Below are positions 34,424 through 44,603 of a stretch of DNA of 64,000 bases, one piece after another; the first letter of the stretch is position 1; every line of letters begins with the position of its first letter. Position numbers and translations under genes: made by a program. Origin of the DNA: Streptomyces lydicus (GTDB lineage: Bacteria > Actinomycetota > Actinomycetes > Streptomycetales > Streptomycetaceae); NCBI RefSeq assembly GCF_001729485.1, contig NZ_CP017157.1, forward strand, positions 7,130,001 through 7,194,000, written 5' to 3'. The notes below the pieces were generated by a model. That model searched no databases. It was not told where the DNA came from and saw only the letters and a program-made list of their open reading frames with translations.

Positions 34424-35032
34424 ATGACCGAAGATGCCCGCCCCCGCCTCGTCCTCGCCTCCCAGTCCCCCGCCCGGCTGGCCCTGCTGCGCCAGGCCGG
34501 ACTGGCGCCCGAGGTGATCGTCAGCGGCGTCGACGAGGACGCGCTGAGCGCCGACACCCCCGGTGAGCTGGCCCGCATACTCGCCGAGGCGAAGGCCGCC
34601 GCGGTCGCCGCCCGCCCGGAGGCGCACGGCGCGCTGGTCATCGGCTGCGACTCGGTGCTGGAACTGGACGGCCGGGCCCTCGGCAAGCCGGTGGACGCCG
34701 AGGACGCCACCGCCCGCTGGAAGTCCATGCGCGGCCGCTCCGGCGTCCTGCAGACCGGCCACTGCCTCATCGACACCGCCGACGGCCGGCAGGTGTCCGC
34801 GACCGCCTCGACCACGGTCCGCTTCGGCGAGCCGACCGACGCCGAGATCACCGCCTACGTCGAGAGCGGCGAACCGCTCTTCGTCGCCGGCGCCTTCACC
34901 CTCGACGGCCGCTCCGCGCCCTTCATCGACGGCATCGACGGCGACCCCGGCAACGTCATCGGGCTGTCCCTGCCGCTGCTGCGCCGCCTCCTCGCGGACC
35001 TCGGCGTGGCCGTCACCGACCTGTGGACCTGA
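34424..35032 (+). CDS. maf: Maf-family nucleoside triphosphate pyrophosphatase
   Basis: 202 residues. It hydrolyses non-canonical or pyrimidine NTPs to monophosphates. Maf signature [19 protein letters not shown] at the N-terminus, then [15 protein letters not shown], and [17 protein letters not shown] at the end. ATG 34424 is preferred to 34415: TACGAT sits 7 nt before it and no Shine-Dalgarno is present, indicating a leaderless start. Confidence 0.93.
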   Translation: MTEDARPRLVLASQSPARLALLRQAGLAPEVIVSGVDEDALSADTPGELARILAEAKAAAVAARPEAHGALVIGCDSVLELDGRALGKPVDAEDATARWKSMRGRSGVLQTGHCLIDTADGRQVSATASTTVRFGEPTDAEITAYVESGEPLFVAGAFTLDGRSAPFIDGIDGDPGNVIGLSLPLLRRLLADLGVAVTDLWT

Positions 35033-35069
35033 CCACCGGGACCGACGCACCACACATACGGGGGGAACG

Positions 35070-35627
35070 ATGCACACCACGGCCGGACCGGCCCTCGCCC
35101 TGCTCGTCGTCGCACTGATCGTCCGCCGCCAGCTGCGGACCCGGCCGGTGCGCGCCGCGGCACCGCTGATCGGCACGGCCGTCCTCGGCGTCCTGGGGGT
35201 GGTCGCCCTCACCTTCGGCGTGGCGTCGGCGACGGCGCACCACCCGCTGACGGCGCCGACCGTCGCCCTGGTCGTGCTGACCCTCGCCCTGGCGGTGCCG
35301 CTGGGCGTCGTCCGGGCCCGGACCGTACGGGTCTGGCGCGGCCCGGACGGCGGGGCGCTGCGGAAGGGGACCGCGCTCACCACGGCGCTGTGGCTGGGAT
35401 CGGCCGCCGTGCACGCCGCGATGGCGCAGTGGATCGACCACACCGCCACCGGCGGCCTGCTGGGCCTGTCCACCCTCCACCTCTACCTGGCGGTGACGTA
35501 CACGGTGCAGGCCCTCCTGGTCCGGCGCCGGGCGGCCCGGCTCACGGCCGAACCGGCCGAACCGGCCGAACCGGCCGGCACCCCGACCGACACCGCGACC
35601 GACACGGCGACCGGGGCCGCGGCCTGA
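35070..35627 (+). CDS. Membrane protein, DUF1453/CcdC-like
   Basis: 185 residues, GGGGGA 4 nt before ATG 35070. Five hydrophobic segments begin with PALALLVVALIVRRQLRTRP, a start typical of Streptomyces CcdC-like membrane proteins. The C-terminus is built from short repeats: PAEPAEPAEP (from tandem ccggccgaa units) and TDTATDTATG. Function unknown; it follows maf closely and may be co-transcribed. Confidence 0.8.
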   Translation: MHTTAGPALALLVVALIVRRQLRTRPVRAAAPLIGTAVLGVLGVVALTFGVASATAHHPLTAPTVALVVLTLALAVPLGVVRARTVRVWRGPDGGALRKGTALTTALWLGSAAVHAAMAQWIDHTATGGLLGLSTLHLYLAVTYTVQALLVRRRAARLTAEPAEPAEPAGTPTDTATDTATGAAA

Positions 35628-35779
35628 CCCCGGCCGGGCCCGGCCCTCCGCCGGAACAGCATCCGGAAAGCCCACCGGGACCGGCGCATTCAACGTCCCG
35701 GCGCGGGGAACCGATTGATCCGATACGGCCCGATCACCCCCGATCAGACCGGTTGATGCGCTCACGAGGAGGAGGCAGC

Positions 35780-36346
35780 ATGCCCAAGATCCTGCTGATC
35801 GCCGGCGACGCCACCGAGGACCTGGAGTTCTTCTACCCCTACCAGCGGCTGCTGGAGGAGGGCTACGAACCGCGGGTCGCCGCCCCGTCCCGCAAGAAGC
35901 TGCAATTCGTCGTCCACGACTTCGTCGACAGCTTCGACACCTACATCGAGCGCGAGGGCCACTCCTGGCCGTCCGACCTCGCACTGTCCGAGGTCGACCC
36001 GGACGAGTACGCGGCGCTGGTGCTCCCCGGCGGCCGGGGCCCCGAGTACCTCCGCAACGACGCCGACTACCGCCGGGTCGTCACCCACTTCTTCGACGCC
36101 GACAAACCCGTCGCCCACATCTGCCACGCGGCCGTCTCCCTGGCCCCCCTCGGCGTCCTCAAGGGCCGCCGCACCGCCGCCTACCCGGCCTGCGCCCCCG
36201 ACGTCGAGATGGGCGGCGGCGTCTTCGTCGACGGCTCCGCGGTCGTCGACGGCAAGGTCGTCTCGGCCCGCGCCTGGAACGACCACCCCGACTGGATGCG
36301 CGCGTTCATGAAGGTCCTGCGGGAGCACGCCCCGGCGAACGGCTGA
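35780..36346 (+). CDS. DJ-1/PfpI-family protein
   Basis: 188 residues, GAGGAGGAGG just upstream. DJ-1/PfpI fold with the nucleophile elbow AHICHAAVSLAPLG (Cys115) and LPGGRGPEYLRNDADYRRVV. Members act as proteases, chaperones, deglycases or glyoxalases; the C-H dyad is consistent with catalysis but the substrate cannot be assigned. Convergent with the kinase operon. Confidence 0.92.
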   Translation: MPKILLIAGDATEDLEFFYPYQRLLEEGYEPRVAAPSRKKLQFVVHDFVDSFDTYIEREGHSWPSDLALSEVDPDEYAALVLPGGRGPEYLRNDADYRRVVTHFFDADKPVAHICHAAVSLAPLGVLKGRRTAAYPACAPDVEMGGGVFVDGSAVVDGKVVSARAWNDHPDWMRAFMKVLREHAPANG

Positions 36347-36386
36347 AACGGCGCGGGCCCGGAACCGGCGTCCCGGGCCCGCCCGC

Positions 36387-38513
36387 TCAGAACACCGGAA
36401 GGGCGTACAGCGACTCGTCGTTCAGCACGAAGACCCGGTTGCCGTCGGCCACCAGCCACTGGCGGTCCGCCTTGCCCACCTTGTACTCCCAGACCGGACT
36501 GCCGTCCCGCGCGCTGACCACGTTGACCGCGTACCAGGGGTCGCCCTCGATCATCCACAGGCCGTTGCCCTGGGGCAGCACGGGCGTGGCGACGTTGGAG
36601 CTGGCGCGGAGCTGGAAGACCTCGCTGCCGTCCCCGGGCTTCCACTTGAAGGGCAGGGTGGCGTCGTCGTCGACATACGCGTGGTGGGTGGCGTACAGGG
36701 CGTCCGCGGTGGCGGTCACCGGGCCGAAGGAGACGAAGGGCTGCTTCCGGGTGTCCAGTGCGCCCGCCAGGGCGCGCTTGCGTACGGTCCACAGCTCCTT
36801 GCCGTCGGCGGCCCTGCGGGCCGTCATCGACTTGCCGCCCAGGTAGACGGTGCCGCCGTGGCAGGAGGGCCGGACGAAGCCGTCGGACCGGCCGCGGAGG
36901 TCCCACACCCGCCGGCCGTTCGCGGTGTCGACGGCGAGGACGGTGCCGTCGTCGGTGCCGAGGACCAGGCGGCCGTCCGCGACGAGGCCGGGCGGGGTGA
37001 CCTTGCGGAAGGGCTTGTCGAGGGGCGCCGTCCAGCGGACCTTCGCGTCGGAGCGGCCGACGGCGCGCAGCCGGTGGTCCCCGGTCACCAGGTAGACCGC
37101 CTCGTCGTCCGCGGCCAGCAGCTGGTGGGCCCCGACGTCGGCGGTCCACCGGCGTTCCCCCGTGGAGGGGACGAAGGTGCGCAGCGTCCCCTTGGCGTCG
37201 ACGGCCGCTATCAGGCGGTCCGAGAGGGAGAGGTAGCGGCCGGTCGGCTTGATGTCGCGGGCGGCCCAACGCCGTTTGCCGTCCACGACGTTGTGGGCGG
37301 CGATCCCGCCGTCGCGGGTGCCGAAGACGATGACGTCCCGGACGGGCAGCGGGGCGGGGGTGTCCGCGCCGAGGCTGTGCAGGACCCACAGCGGCTTCGG
37401 CGAGCCGCCGACGATCATGTCGCCGTCGTTGTGGTCCAGCACGTGCGCCAGGGGCGTCTTGACGGCGGGCGGGAAGGCGAAGAGGTCGACCTTCTTCCTG
37501 GGCGCCGGCGGACGCGGCCACCACGCCGCCGCCGCGCCGCCGCCCGCCGCGAGGACCGCCCCGCCCGCGGCGAGGCCGGTGAGCAGCCGGCGCCGGGAGA
37601 CCCGCTGCGGGGCGGCGCCCGCGACGAGCGTGGTGGTCAGCTCGTGGATGCCGCTCTCCCGCTGCTTGATCGCCTGGCTCACCGGGCCGCGCCGCCAGGC
37701 CCGTTCGGCGCCCCGGGGCGGCGCGAAGGCCGCGGCGATCAGCTCGGGCGTGGGGCGGGCGGCCGGGTCCTTGGCCAGGAGGGGGGCGATGAGCGGGCGC
37801 AGCACGTCCGGGACACCGGTCAGATCGGGCTCGTCGTGGACGACCTTGTACTGGAGGGCGGCGATGTGGGAGCCGTCGAAGGCCCGCCGGCCGCTGGCCG
37901 CGTTCACCAGGACCGCGCCCAGGGAGAAGACGTCGGCGGGCGCGGCGACCCGGCGGCCCAGGACCTGTTCGGGGGCGCCGTAGCCGGGCGTGACCGGGAC
38001 CTGGCCGGTGGTGGTGAGGGTCAGGCCGTGCTCGGGCCGGGCGATGCCGAAGTCGATGACGCGCGGACCGCTGGACGTCAGCACGATGTTCGGGGGCTTG
38101 AGGTCGCGGTGGACCAGGCCGGTGGCGTGGATGTCCACCAGGGTGCGCGCGAGCGACGCGGCGAGCGCGCGCACGGCCGGTTCGTCGAACGGGCCGTACG
38201 TCTCGACGGCCTCGTCGAGGGTCGGGCCGGCGAGGAACTCGGTGGCGATCCACGGCCGTCCGCCCTCCGTGTCCGTCCCCAGGACGCGGGCCACGCCCTT
38301 GCTGGTCACGGCCGTCGCGGCCTGCGCCTCGCGGACGAAGCGGCGGGCGAGGTTCGCCTCGTCGGTGAGTTCGGGCCGGAGCACCTTGACCGCGGCGACG
38401 GTGCCCTCGCCGTCCTGGCCGACGTAGACCTTGCCCATCCCGCCCTCGCCGAGCACGCCGAGCAGGCGGTACGGGCCGAGGCGGAGCGGGTCGCCGGTGC
38501 CGAGGGGTTTCAT
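36387..38513 (-). CDS. Ser/Thr protein kinase with extracytoplasmic PQQ-type beta-propeller
   Basis: 708 residues. The kinase domain (1-275) has an intact P-loop (GEGGMGKVYV), Lys43, the HRDLKPPN catalytic loop (Asp137), DFG at 154-156 and GYGAPEQ, so it should be active. A membrane segment at about 305-332 (RRRLLTGLAAGGAVLAAGGG) is preceded by twin arginines. The outer part has repeated W-x-A/Q blades of the PQQ type that probably bind a ligand or cell-wall component. Third gene of an operon of kinases; 22 bp downstream of the previous one. Confidence 0.93.
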   Translation of the reverse strand: MKPLGTGDPLRLGPYRLLGVLGEGGMGKVYVGQDGEGTVAAVKVLRPELTDEANLARRFVREAQAATAVTSKGVARVLGTDTEGGRPWIATEFLAGPTLDEAVETYGPFDEPAVRALAASLARTLVDIHATGLVHRDLKPPNIVLTSSGPRVIDFGIARPEHGLTLTTTGQVPVTPGYGAPEQVLGRRVAAPADVFSLGAVLVNAASGRRAFDGSHIAALQYKVVHDEPDLTGVPDVLRPLIAPLLAKDPAARPTPELIAAAFAPPRGAERAWRRGPVSQAIKQRESGIHELTTTLVAGAAPQRVSRRRLLTGLAAGGAVLAAGGGAAAAWWPRPPAPRKKVDLFAFPPAVKTPLAHVLDHNDGDMIVGGSPKPLWVLHSLGADTPAPLPVRDVIVFGTRDGGIAAHNVVDGKRRWAARDIKPTGRYLSLSDRLIAAVDAKGTLRTFVPSTGERRWTADVGAHQLLAADDEAVYLVTGDHRLRAVGRSDAKVRWTAPLDKPFRKVTPPGLVADGRLVLGTDDGTVLAVDTANGRRVWDLRGRSDGFVRPSCHGGTVYLGGKSMTARRAADGKELWTVRKRALAGALDTRKQPFVSFGPVTATADALYATHHAYVDDDATLPFKWKPGDGSEVFQLRASSNVATPVLPQGNGLWMIEGDPWYAVNVVSARDGSPVWEYKVGKADRQWLVADGNRVFVLNDESLYALPVF

Positions 38514-38535
38514 GGGCGGTGTCCTTCCGGCGGGT

Positions 38536-40770
38536 TCATCGGAGCGGGAAGCCGGCGAGGAAACTGGGGCCGGACGCGATGATCATCCGGCTCTTCCGGT
38601 GGGCGACGAAGCGGTTCCCGCTGGTGGTGTACAGCTGCTCGGTGGTGCGGGAGGTGAGGCCGACGGCCCGCAGCACGCCGTCGGTCCTGCTGTACGTGTA
38701 GGCGTACTCGGAGCCGATCACGGGCCGCACCACGTACTCCGCCCGCGCCCCCTCCGCGCTCTTCTCCGCCCACCGCGGCTGCCCGCCGCCGGGGCCGAAC
38801 GCCACCAGCCCGAGGCCCTTCTCCACCGTGTACACCGCACCGTCCTTGAGGACCGCCGGCCCGTACGTCTTCCCGGGGCGGGCGGCGGAGGTGTCCCACG
38901 CCGACCCGCCGTCGCTCAGCCGCAGCGCCCGCAACGGGCCGTAGCCCAGGTAGAGATGGCTGCCGTCGACCGCGAGCGGGTCCCGTACGAACCGGGGGTC
39001 GGCCCCCTGCCACGGCTTGTCCCAGGCCACCCTGCCGGTGCGGGTGTCGCGGGCGACGATCCGGACCTTGTTGTCGTTCGTCTGCTGGAAGAGGACCAGG
39101 CGGTCGCCGGTCGCCCCGGCGGCGATGAAGTGGTTGTCGTCGCTCTCGGCGGGGTGGAACGGCACCGGGTCCGACCACTTCCGGCGCCCCGAGGCGAGGT
39201 CCACCGCGATCACGAACCAGGGGGACTGGCGCTCGTACCGTTTGACCTTCCCGTGGGAGATCGCCAGGTAGGCGGTGCCGTCGGCGACCGCCAGCAGCCG
39301 GCTGAGGATGCCGTTGTGCCGGGCGTCCGACACCGGGGCGATCTGCTTGCCGGCCTTGCCGGTGGCGAGGTCGACCTCGGCGAGGAACCACGAAACGGTC
39401 TTCGTGGCCGGGTCCTGGCCGTGCTCGACGCGCTGGATCCGGTAGACGTGCGTGCCGTCCGAGGCGACCTGCCAGGAGTCGTCCGCGTACAGCGAGAACG
39501 TCCACCGGGACGCCCCGGACCCCGGGTCGACGCCGCGCGCCTCGGCGTTGGCGACCAGGACGACCTGGTCGCCGGCCACCATGGGCACGTCGGGCGACTG
39601 GTCGTCGGACGGCCCGCCCGTCTGCTTCTGCCACACCGAGTCCAGCTTTTTCTTCTTCAGCGCGCCGACGCTCGGCCCCGCCTTCGGCTGGGTGTACCCC
39701 GGCCCGGTGCCCGGCCCGGGAGCCGACTCACCCCGCCCCAGCCACGCCCACACCCCGGCACCGGCGCCGGCCACGCCGAGCACCGAGCCCGCCAGCAGCA
39801 GCCCCCGGCGGGACAGCCGGGGCGCGGCGGGGGCGTCGGCGGACGGGACGGTCGCCGGCTGGTCGGGCGGTGCGGGCAGCCGCTGCGGCGCGACCTGCCA
39901 CACCTCGCTCGCCCGCCGCCCGATCTCGGCGAGCACCGCGTCCGGCAGGTGGTCGGCGAACTCCCCCGACCCGTCGTGCAGTAGGCCGGCCAGCTCGGTC
40001 GTGCCCGGGCGCTCCGCGGGGTCCTTGGCCAGGCAGCGGGCCAGGACCGGGACGAGGGCGGCGGGGACGCCGGTGAGGTCCGGTTCGGCGTAGCGGACCC
40101 GGTAGAGGAGGTCAGCGGGCTGCCCGTCGCCGAAGGGGCCCCGGCCGGTGGCGGCGAAGACCAGCACCCCGGCGAGCGCGAACACGTCCCCGGCGGGGTC
40201 GTGTTCGGCGCCGGTGGCCTGCTCCGGCGACATGAACGCCGGCGTGCCGACCGCCGCACCGGCGTGGGTGAGCCGGTCGTCGCCGAGCGCGCGGGCGATG
40301 CCGAAGTCGATGACCTTCGGGCCGAACGCGGTGACCATGATGTTCGACGGCTTGAGGTCGCGGTGCACCACGTCGGAGCGGTGCAGCTGCCCGAGCGCCC
40401 CGCACAGCGCCGCCCCCAGGGCGCGCACCGCGGCCTCCGGCAGCGGGCCGGCCAGCCGGACCGCCTCGTCGAGCGGCGGGCCGAGGACGTACTCGGTGGC
40501 GAGCCACGGGGTGTCGGCGAGCGGGTCGGCCTCGACGACCTGGGCGCCGTACCGGCCGCCGATGACCCGGGCGGCGTCCGACTCCAGCCGGAAACGGGTG
40601 CGGAACTCCGTCTCGGTCGCGATCCGGGCGTGCACGGTCTTCAGCGCCACGGTCCGGCCGCCCGCGGAACGGGCCAGATAGACGGTGCCCATGCCGCCGC
40701 TGCCCAACCGGGCGAGCAGGCGGTACGGGCCGAGGCCGGGCGGGTCGTCATGGGTGAGCGGCGAAGGCAT
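38536..40770 (-). CDS. Ser/Thr protein kinase with extracytoplasmic PQQ-type beta-propeller (paralogue)
   Basis: 744 residues, same layout as the next gene downstream. The kinase domain has GSGGMGTVYL, Lys44, HRDLKPSN (Asp138) and DFGIA (155-159). It is followed by an Ala/Pro linker, a membrane segment (RRGLLLAGSVLGVAGAGAGV) after an Arg pair, and a propeller with several W...D(L/I)ATG blades. The kinase parts of the two paralogues are clearly related but not close, so the duplication is old. Middle gene of the operon; the pseudokinase gene ends 8 bp upstream. Confidence 0.93.
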   Translation of the reverse strand: MPSPLTHDDPPGLGPYRLLARLGSGGMGTVYLARSAGGRTVALKTVHARIATETEFRTRFRLESDAARVIGGRYGAQVVEADPLADTPWLATEYVLGPPLDEAVRLAGPLPEAAVRALGAALCGALGQLHRSDVVHRDLKPSNIMVTAFGPKVIDFGIARALGDDRLTHAGAAVGTPAFMSPEQATGAEHDPAGDVFALAGVLVFAATGRGPFGDGQPADLLYRVRYAEPDLTGVPAALVPVLARCLAKDPAERPGTTELAGLLHDGSGEFADHLPDAVLAEIGRRASEVWQVAPQRLPAPPDQPATVPSADAPAAPRLSRRGLLLAGSVLGVAGAGAGVWAWLGRGESAPGPGTGPGYTQPKAGPSVGALKKKKLDSVWQKQTGGPSDDQSPDVPMVAGDQVVLVANAEARGVDPGSGASRWTFSLYADDSWQVASDGTHVYRIQRVEHGQDPATKTVSWFLAEVDLATGKAGKQIAPVSDARHNGILSRLLAVADGTAYLAISHGKVKRYERQSPWFVIAVDLASGRRKWSDPVPFHPAESDDNHFIAAGATGDRLVLFQQTNDNKVRIVARDTRTGRVAWDKPWQGADPRFVRDPLAVDGSHLYLGYGPLRALRLSDGGSAWDTSAARPGKTYGPAVLKDGAVYTVEKGLGLVAFGPGGGQPRWAEKSAEGARAEYVVRPVIGSEYAYTYSRTDGVLRAVGLTSRTTEQLYTTSGNRFVAHRKSRMIIASGPSFLAGFPLR

Positions 40771-40778
40771 GGCGGGCG

Positions 40779-41732
40779 TCAGTCCTGGCGTGCGGCGGGC
40801 GGAGGCGGGAGGGTCGCGGCGAGCAGCCCGGCGGACTGGCGGGCCAGCGCCGCGATGATCCGGCCCGGCAGCCAGCCGGGGCCGAGCGCGGCGGCCGCAC
40901 GCCCGGCGGGTCCACCGCCGGAGTCGAGGGCCGTGGCGGGGTGCGCGGGCAGCGGGCTGAGCGCGTCCAGCACCTCGCCGGGGCGCGGCCGGGCCGCCGG
41001 ATCCCGCGACAGACAGGACGTGACGACGGACCGCAGGGCGGCCGGCAGCTCGTCCCGTTCGGGCACGGTGTGGCCGGTGGCGGCGTAGGCGAGCGTCGCG
41101 CCGAGCGCGTAGACGTCGCCCGCCGGCTGCGGCGGCCCGCCGGCGGCCTGCTCCGGCGGCAGACTGCCGGACTCCAGGCCCGGCAGCCCGGAGCGCCCGG
41201 TGCCGTCCGCCGCCGCGGCCCGTACCGCCCCGAAGCAGGTCAACCGGGGCCCGTCCGCCGCCAACAGGACGGCGGCGGGCGACACTCCGGCATGGGTGAG
41301 GCCCTGCCCGTGCCCGATGATCAGAGTCTCCACGAGGGCCGCGCCCAGCGCCCGTACGGTGCGCTCGGGCAGCGGCCCGCCGTGCACGGCGAGCGCGGTG
41401 GGCAGCGGCAGGACGGGGAGGTAGGGGCGGGCGTGCCAGGGCGGCTCACCGGGCGCGGCGAGTTCGGCGGCCGGCCAGGACCACGGCCCGAGCAGATAGC
41501 GCGAGGCGTCCGCCTCGGCCAGGAACCGCCCCGGGTCGGCGCCGGGCAGCGGCACACCGATGAGGACCGTACGGTCCCCGTCCGCGCTCCGCCCGATCAG
41601 CCGCTGCTCCGGTACGGGCAGCCCGGGCGCCTCGCCGTCCAGCCGGCCCAGCACCGTGTACGGGCCGACCGTGCCGGGCGCTCCCGTCCGTGCCGGTCCC
41701 CCGGCACCCGCAACCGGCGCCCGCATGCGCAT
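40779..41732 (-). CDS. Pseudokinase (degenerate Ser/Thr kinase)
   Basis: About 317 residues from ATG 41732; the ATG at 41726 is equally possible. It keeps the fold of the two kinases downstream (GTVGPYTVLGRLDG start, PAGDVYALGATLAYAATGH, SRDPAARPRPGEVLDAL) but lacks catalysis. The P-loop glycines are lost, the VAIK region reads VLIGVPL, HRD-K-N has become THAGVSPAAV, and DFG has become CFG. It has no membrane segment of its own. First gene of the operon, so it probably acts as a regulatory or scaffolding partner of the active kinases. Confidence 0.85.
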   Translation of the reverse strand: MRMRAPVAGAGGPARTGAPGTVGPYTVLGRLDGEAPGLPVPEQRLIGRSADGDRTVLIGVPLPGADPGRFLAEADASRYLLGPWSWPAAELAAPGEPPWHARPYLPVLPLPTALAVHGGPLPERTVRALGAALVETLIIGHGQGLTHAGVSPAAVLLAADGPRLTCFGAVRAAAADGTGRSGLPGLESGSLPPEQAAGGPPQPAGDVYALGATLAYAATGHTVPERDELPAALRSVVTSCLSRDPAARPRPGEVLDALSPLPAHPATALDSGGGPAGRAAAALGPGWLPGRIIAALARQSAGLLAATLPPPPAARQD

Positions 41733-41875
41733 CAACCCCCGTTCGACGACACCGCGCGAAGAGACTACCCGGGCGTGTCGCGGAGCCGGGGACCGCCCAG
41801 GACCGGGGAGCGCGGGCGGGCCGAAACGGGCGCCGCGGGCGGGAGTTCAGCCGCCGGCCACGGCGGCCGCACCGG

Positions 41876-42406
41876 TCAGGCCGCGCCCGGTGCCGCCGGC
41901 CGCGGACCGGTCGGGGCACCGTCCGCGGCCGGGTCGTCGCCACCGCGGGCCCGCCCCTCCCCGTACGCCACCAGGGTGAACACCAGCAGCGCCAGCACCA
42001 CCATCATCGCGACGAAGGCGAGCCAGCCGACCAGGCCGATGGCGAAGGCGCCCACCATGCCGTGCACCACCACGGCACTGATCAGCACGATCCGGGCGAA
42101 ACCGCCCGGCGCACGGTCGCGCAGCGCGGTGCGGACCAGAATGCCGGCGCACAGCAGGAGGTAGAGGCCGAAGACGCCGCCGCCCACCCAGGAACCGGTG
42201 GACATCGCGCCGGGCTCCAGCCCGGCCAGCGACATCTGTTGCCGGTCCACCACGATGCTCAGGATCCAGTTGAGCAGCACGATCCCGCACGCCTCCAGGA
42301 CCAGTACCACCGCCGCGACCAAGGCCACCGGCCGTCGTGCCACCACCGTCCACCCACTTCCGTTCGCCGCTCGCCACAGGACTGTCGCCGCGCCGCGGAA
42401 GAACAT
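41876..42406 (-). CDS. Four-span membrane protein
   Basis: 176 residues from ATG 42406. Four hydrophobic helices: ALVAAVVLVLEACGIVLLNW, GGGVFGLYLLLCAGILVRTA, GGFARIVLISAVVVHGMVGA and FVAMMVVLALLVFTLVAYGE, then a hydrophilic Pro/Ala tail. It has the same place, upstream of and divergent from accA2, as an unnamed gene I recall in S. coelicolor. Function unknown. Confidence 0.82.
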   Translation of the reverse strand: MFFRGAATVLWRAANGSGWTVVARRPVALVAAVVLVLEACGIVLLNWILSIVVDRQQMSLAGLEPGAMSTGSWVGGGVFGLYLLLCAGILVRTALRDRAPGGFARIVLISAVVVHGMVGAFAIGLVGWLAFVAMMVVLALLVFTLVAYGEGRARGGDDPAADGAPTGPRPAAPGAA

Positions 42407-42814
42407 CCGTTACCGCGAGTACAGAAGACATCGGGCACGCTACTAATGGGTAATGGCCAGGGCAAGGGTCGCGCACGAGTGGGTACCGGCGGACCGCGGA
42501 CGACGTCCCGCGGCACGCCCGGCGGACGGAGCCGCAGCAAAGTTTCCTTCGCCCATTCGTAGGGACTCCACAAAGAATTGACGATCCGCTGGACGTTGGA
42601 AGATCGAGACCTAGGCCACATCGCGTCCCGGCCACGGCCCCGGAAATCCGGGCCTACCCTGGGATACCAGAGGACTCAGGCCCCTCGCCGGCGCTCCGAG
42701 CACACTCCGTGTGGGCAAGCTCACCCCGGGGAACGGGTCGGCACGCGGTGTCGCCAGTCCCTAAAATCGCCGCATCCAAATTTGTTGCGGCGAAGCGCCA
42801 AGGAAGGACCCATC
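42407..42814. promoter_or_regulatory. accA2: 408-bp divergent region upstream of accA2
   Basis: Apart from the doubtful small ORF there is no gene. It contains a TTGACG (42578-42583) and a TACCCT hexamer (42655-42660), but no properly spaced pair. The sequence just before the accA2 ribosome binding site (42750-42795) is A/T-richer than average. The accA2 promoter is expected here. Confidence 0.4.
42446..42562 (+). CDS. Possible 38-residue basic peptide
   Basis: ATG 42446 to TAG 42562: a Gly/Arg/Ser/Lys-rich peptide beginning MGNGQGKGRARVGTGGPR and ending KVSFAHS. An overlapping ORF from ATG 42453 (42 codons) is the competing reading. No Shine-Dalgarno. The basic low-complexity sequence could equally be chance in a GC-rich leader. 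Confidence 0.3.
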   Translation: MGNGQGKGRARVGTGGPRTTSRGTPGGRSRSKVSFAHS

Positions 42815-44584
42815 GTGCGCAAGGTGCTCATCGCCAACCGTGGCGAAATCGCTGTTCGCGTTGCCCGTGCATGCCGGGACGCGGGGATCGGCAGCGTAGC
42901 CGTCTACGCCGACCCCGACCGGGACGCCCTGCACGTACGCGCGGCAGACGAGGCATACGCCCTGGGCGGTGACACTCCTGCCACCAGCTACCTGGACATC
43001 GCCAAGGTCCTGGCCGCCGCCGCCGATTCGGGCGCGGACGCCATCCACCCCGGCTACGGCTTCCTCTCCGAGAACGCCGAGTTCGCCCAGGCCGTCCTCG
43101 ACGCGGGCCTGACCTGGATCGGGCCGCCCCCGCAGGCCATCCGCGACCTCGGCGACAAGGTCGCGGCGCGGCACATCGCCCAGCGCGCCGGTGCGCCGCT
43201 GGTCGCCGGCACCCCCGACCCGGTCTCCGGCGCGGAGGAGGTCGTCGCGTTCGCCAAGGAAAACGGCCTGCCGATCGCCATCAAGGCGGCCTTCGGCGGC
43301 GGCGGCCGCGGCCTGAAGGTCGCCCGCACGCTCGACGAGGTGCCCGAGCTGTACGACTCCGCGGTGCGCGAGGCGGTCGCCGCCTTCGGCCGCGGCGAGT
43401 GCTTCGTCGAGCGCTACCTCGACCGCCCGCGGCACGTGGAGACCCAGTGCCTGGCCGACAAGCACGGCAACGTCGTCGTCGTGTCGACCCGTGACTGCTC
43501 GCTGCAGCGCCGCCACCAGAAGCTGGTGGAGGAGGCCCCGGCGCCGTTCCTGACGGACGAACAGAACGCCGAGCTGTACCGCGCGTCCAAGGCCATCCTC
43601 AAGGAGGCCGGCTACGAAGGCGCCGGCACCTGCGAATTCCTCGTCGGCCAGGACGGCACCATCTCCTTCCTGGAGGTCAACACCCGCCTCCAGGTCGAGC
43701 ACCCGGTCACCGAAGAGGTCACCGGCCTCGACCTGGTCCGCGAGATGTTCCGGATCGCCGACGGCGAGGAACTCGGCTACGGCGACCCGGCGGTGCGCGG
43801 CCACTCCTTCGAGTTCCGCATCAACGGCGAGGACCCGGGCCGCAACTTCCTCCCCGCGCCCGGCACGGTCACCACGTTCGACGCGCCCTCCGGCCCCGGT
43901 GTCCGCCTGGACGCCGGTGTGGAGTCCGGCTCGGTCATCGGCCCGGCCTGGGACTCCCTGCTGGCCAAGCTGATCGTCACCGGCGCCACCCGCGCGCAGG
44001 CACTGCAGCGCGCCGCCCGCGCGCTGAACGAGTTCACCGTCGAGGGCATGGCCACCGCCATCCCGTTCCACCGCACGGTTGTCAAGGACCCCGCGTTCGC
44101 CCCCGAACTCACCGGCTCCGAGGACCCCTTCACGGTCCACACCCGCTGGATCGAGACCGAGTTCGTCAACGAGATCCCGCCGTTCGCCGCCCCCGGCGGC
44201 GAGGAGGCCGAGGCGGACAGCCGCGAGACGGTCGTCGTCGAGGTCGGCGGCAAGCGCCTGGAGGTCTCGCTGCCGTCCTCGCTGGGCATGCCACTGGCCC
44301 GGGCCGCGGTCGCCGGCGGCGCCAAGCCCAAGCGCAAGGCCGCCAAGAAGGCCGGCAGCGCCGCCTCCGGTGACGCGCTCGCCTCCCCGATGCAGGGCAC
44401 CATCGTGAAGGTCGCCGTCGAGGAGGGCCAGCAGGTCACCGAGGGCGAGCTGATCGTCGTCCTGGAGGCCATGAAGATGGAGCAGCCGCTCAACGCGCAC
44501 CGCTCCGGCACCGTCAAGGGCCTGACCGCCGAGGTCGGCGCGGCCCTCACCTCCGGCGCGGTGATCTGCGAGATCAAGGACTGA
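42815..44584 (+). CDS. accA2: Acyl-CoA carboxylase alpha subunit (biotin carboxylase + biotin carrier)
   Basis: 589 residues from GTG 42815 with AGGAAGGA upstream. The biotin carboxylase domain starts [20 protein letters not shown]; the ATP-grasp loop is [14 protein letters not shown] and the bicarbonate/ATP site includes [15 protein letters not shown] Lys/Ala linker leads to the C-terminal biotin carrier with EAMKMEQP (Lys554 biotinylated). It is shared by acetyl-CoA and propionyl-CoA carboxylases; PccB/PccE and BirA are encoded nearby. Length equals the S. coelicolor AccA2 size I remember (590). Confidence 0.95.
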   Translation: MRKVLIANRGEIAVRVARACRDAGIGSVAVYADPDRDALHVRAADEAYALGGDTPATSYLDIAKVLAAAADSGADAIHPGYGFLSENAEFAQAVLDAGLTWIGPPPQAIRDLGDKVAARHIAQRAGAPLVAGTPDPVSGAEEVVAFAKENGLPIAIKAAFGGGGRGLKVARTLDEVPELYDSAVREAVAAFGRGECFVERYLDRPRHVETQCLADKHGNVVVVSTRDCSLQRRHQKLVEEAPAPFLTDEQNAELYRASKAILKEAGYEGAGTCEFLVGQDGTISFLEVNTRLQVEHPVTEEVTGLDLVREMFRIADGEELGYGDPAVRGHSFEFRINGEDPGRNFLPAPGTVTTFDAPSGPGVRLDAGVESGSVIGPAWDSLLAKLIVTGATRAQALQRAARALNEFTVEGMATAIPFHRTVVKDPAFAPELTGSEDPFTVHTRWIETEFVNEIPPFAAPGGEEAEADSRETVVVEVGGKRLEVSLPSSLGMPLARAAVAGGAKPKRKAAKKAGSAASGDALASPMQGTIVKVAVEEGQQVTEGELIVVLEAMKMEQPLNAHRSGTVKGLTAEVGAALTSGAVICEIKD

Positions 44585-44603
44585 CCCGCACCCGCGACCA
44601 CGC

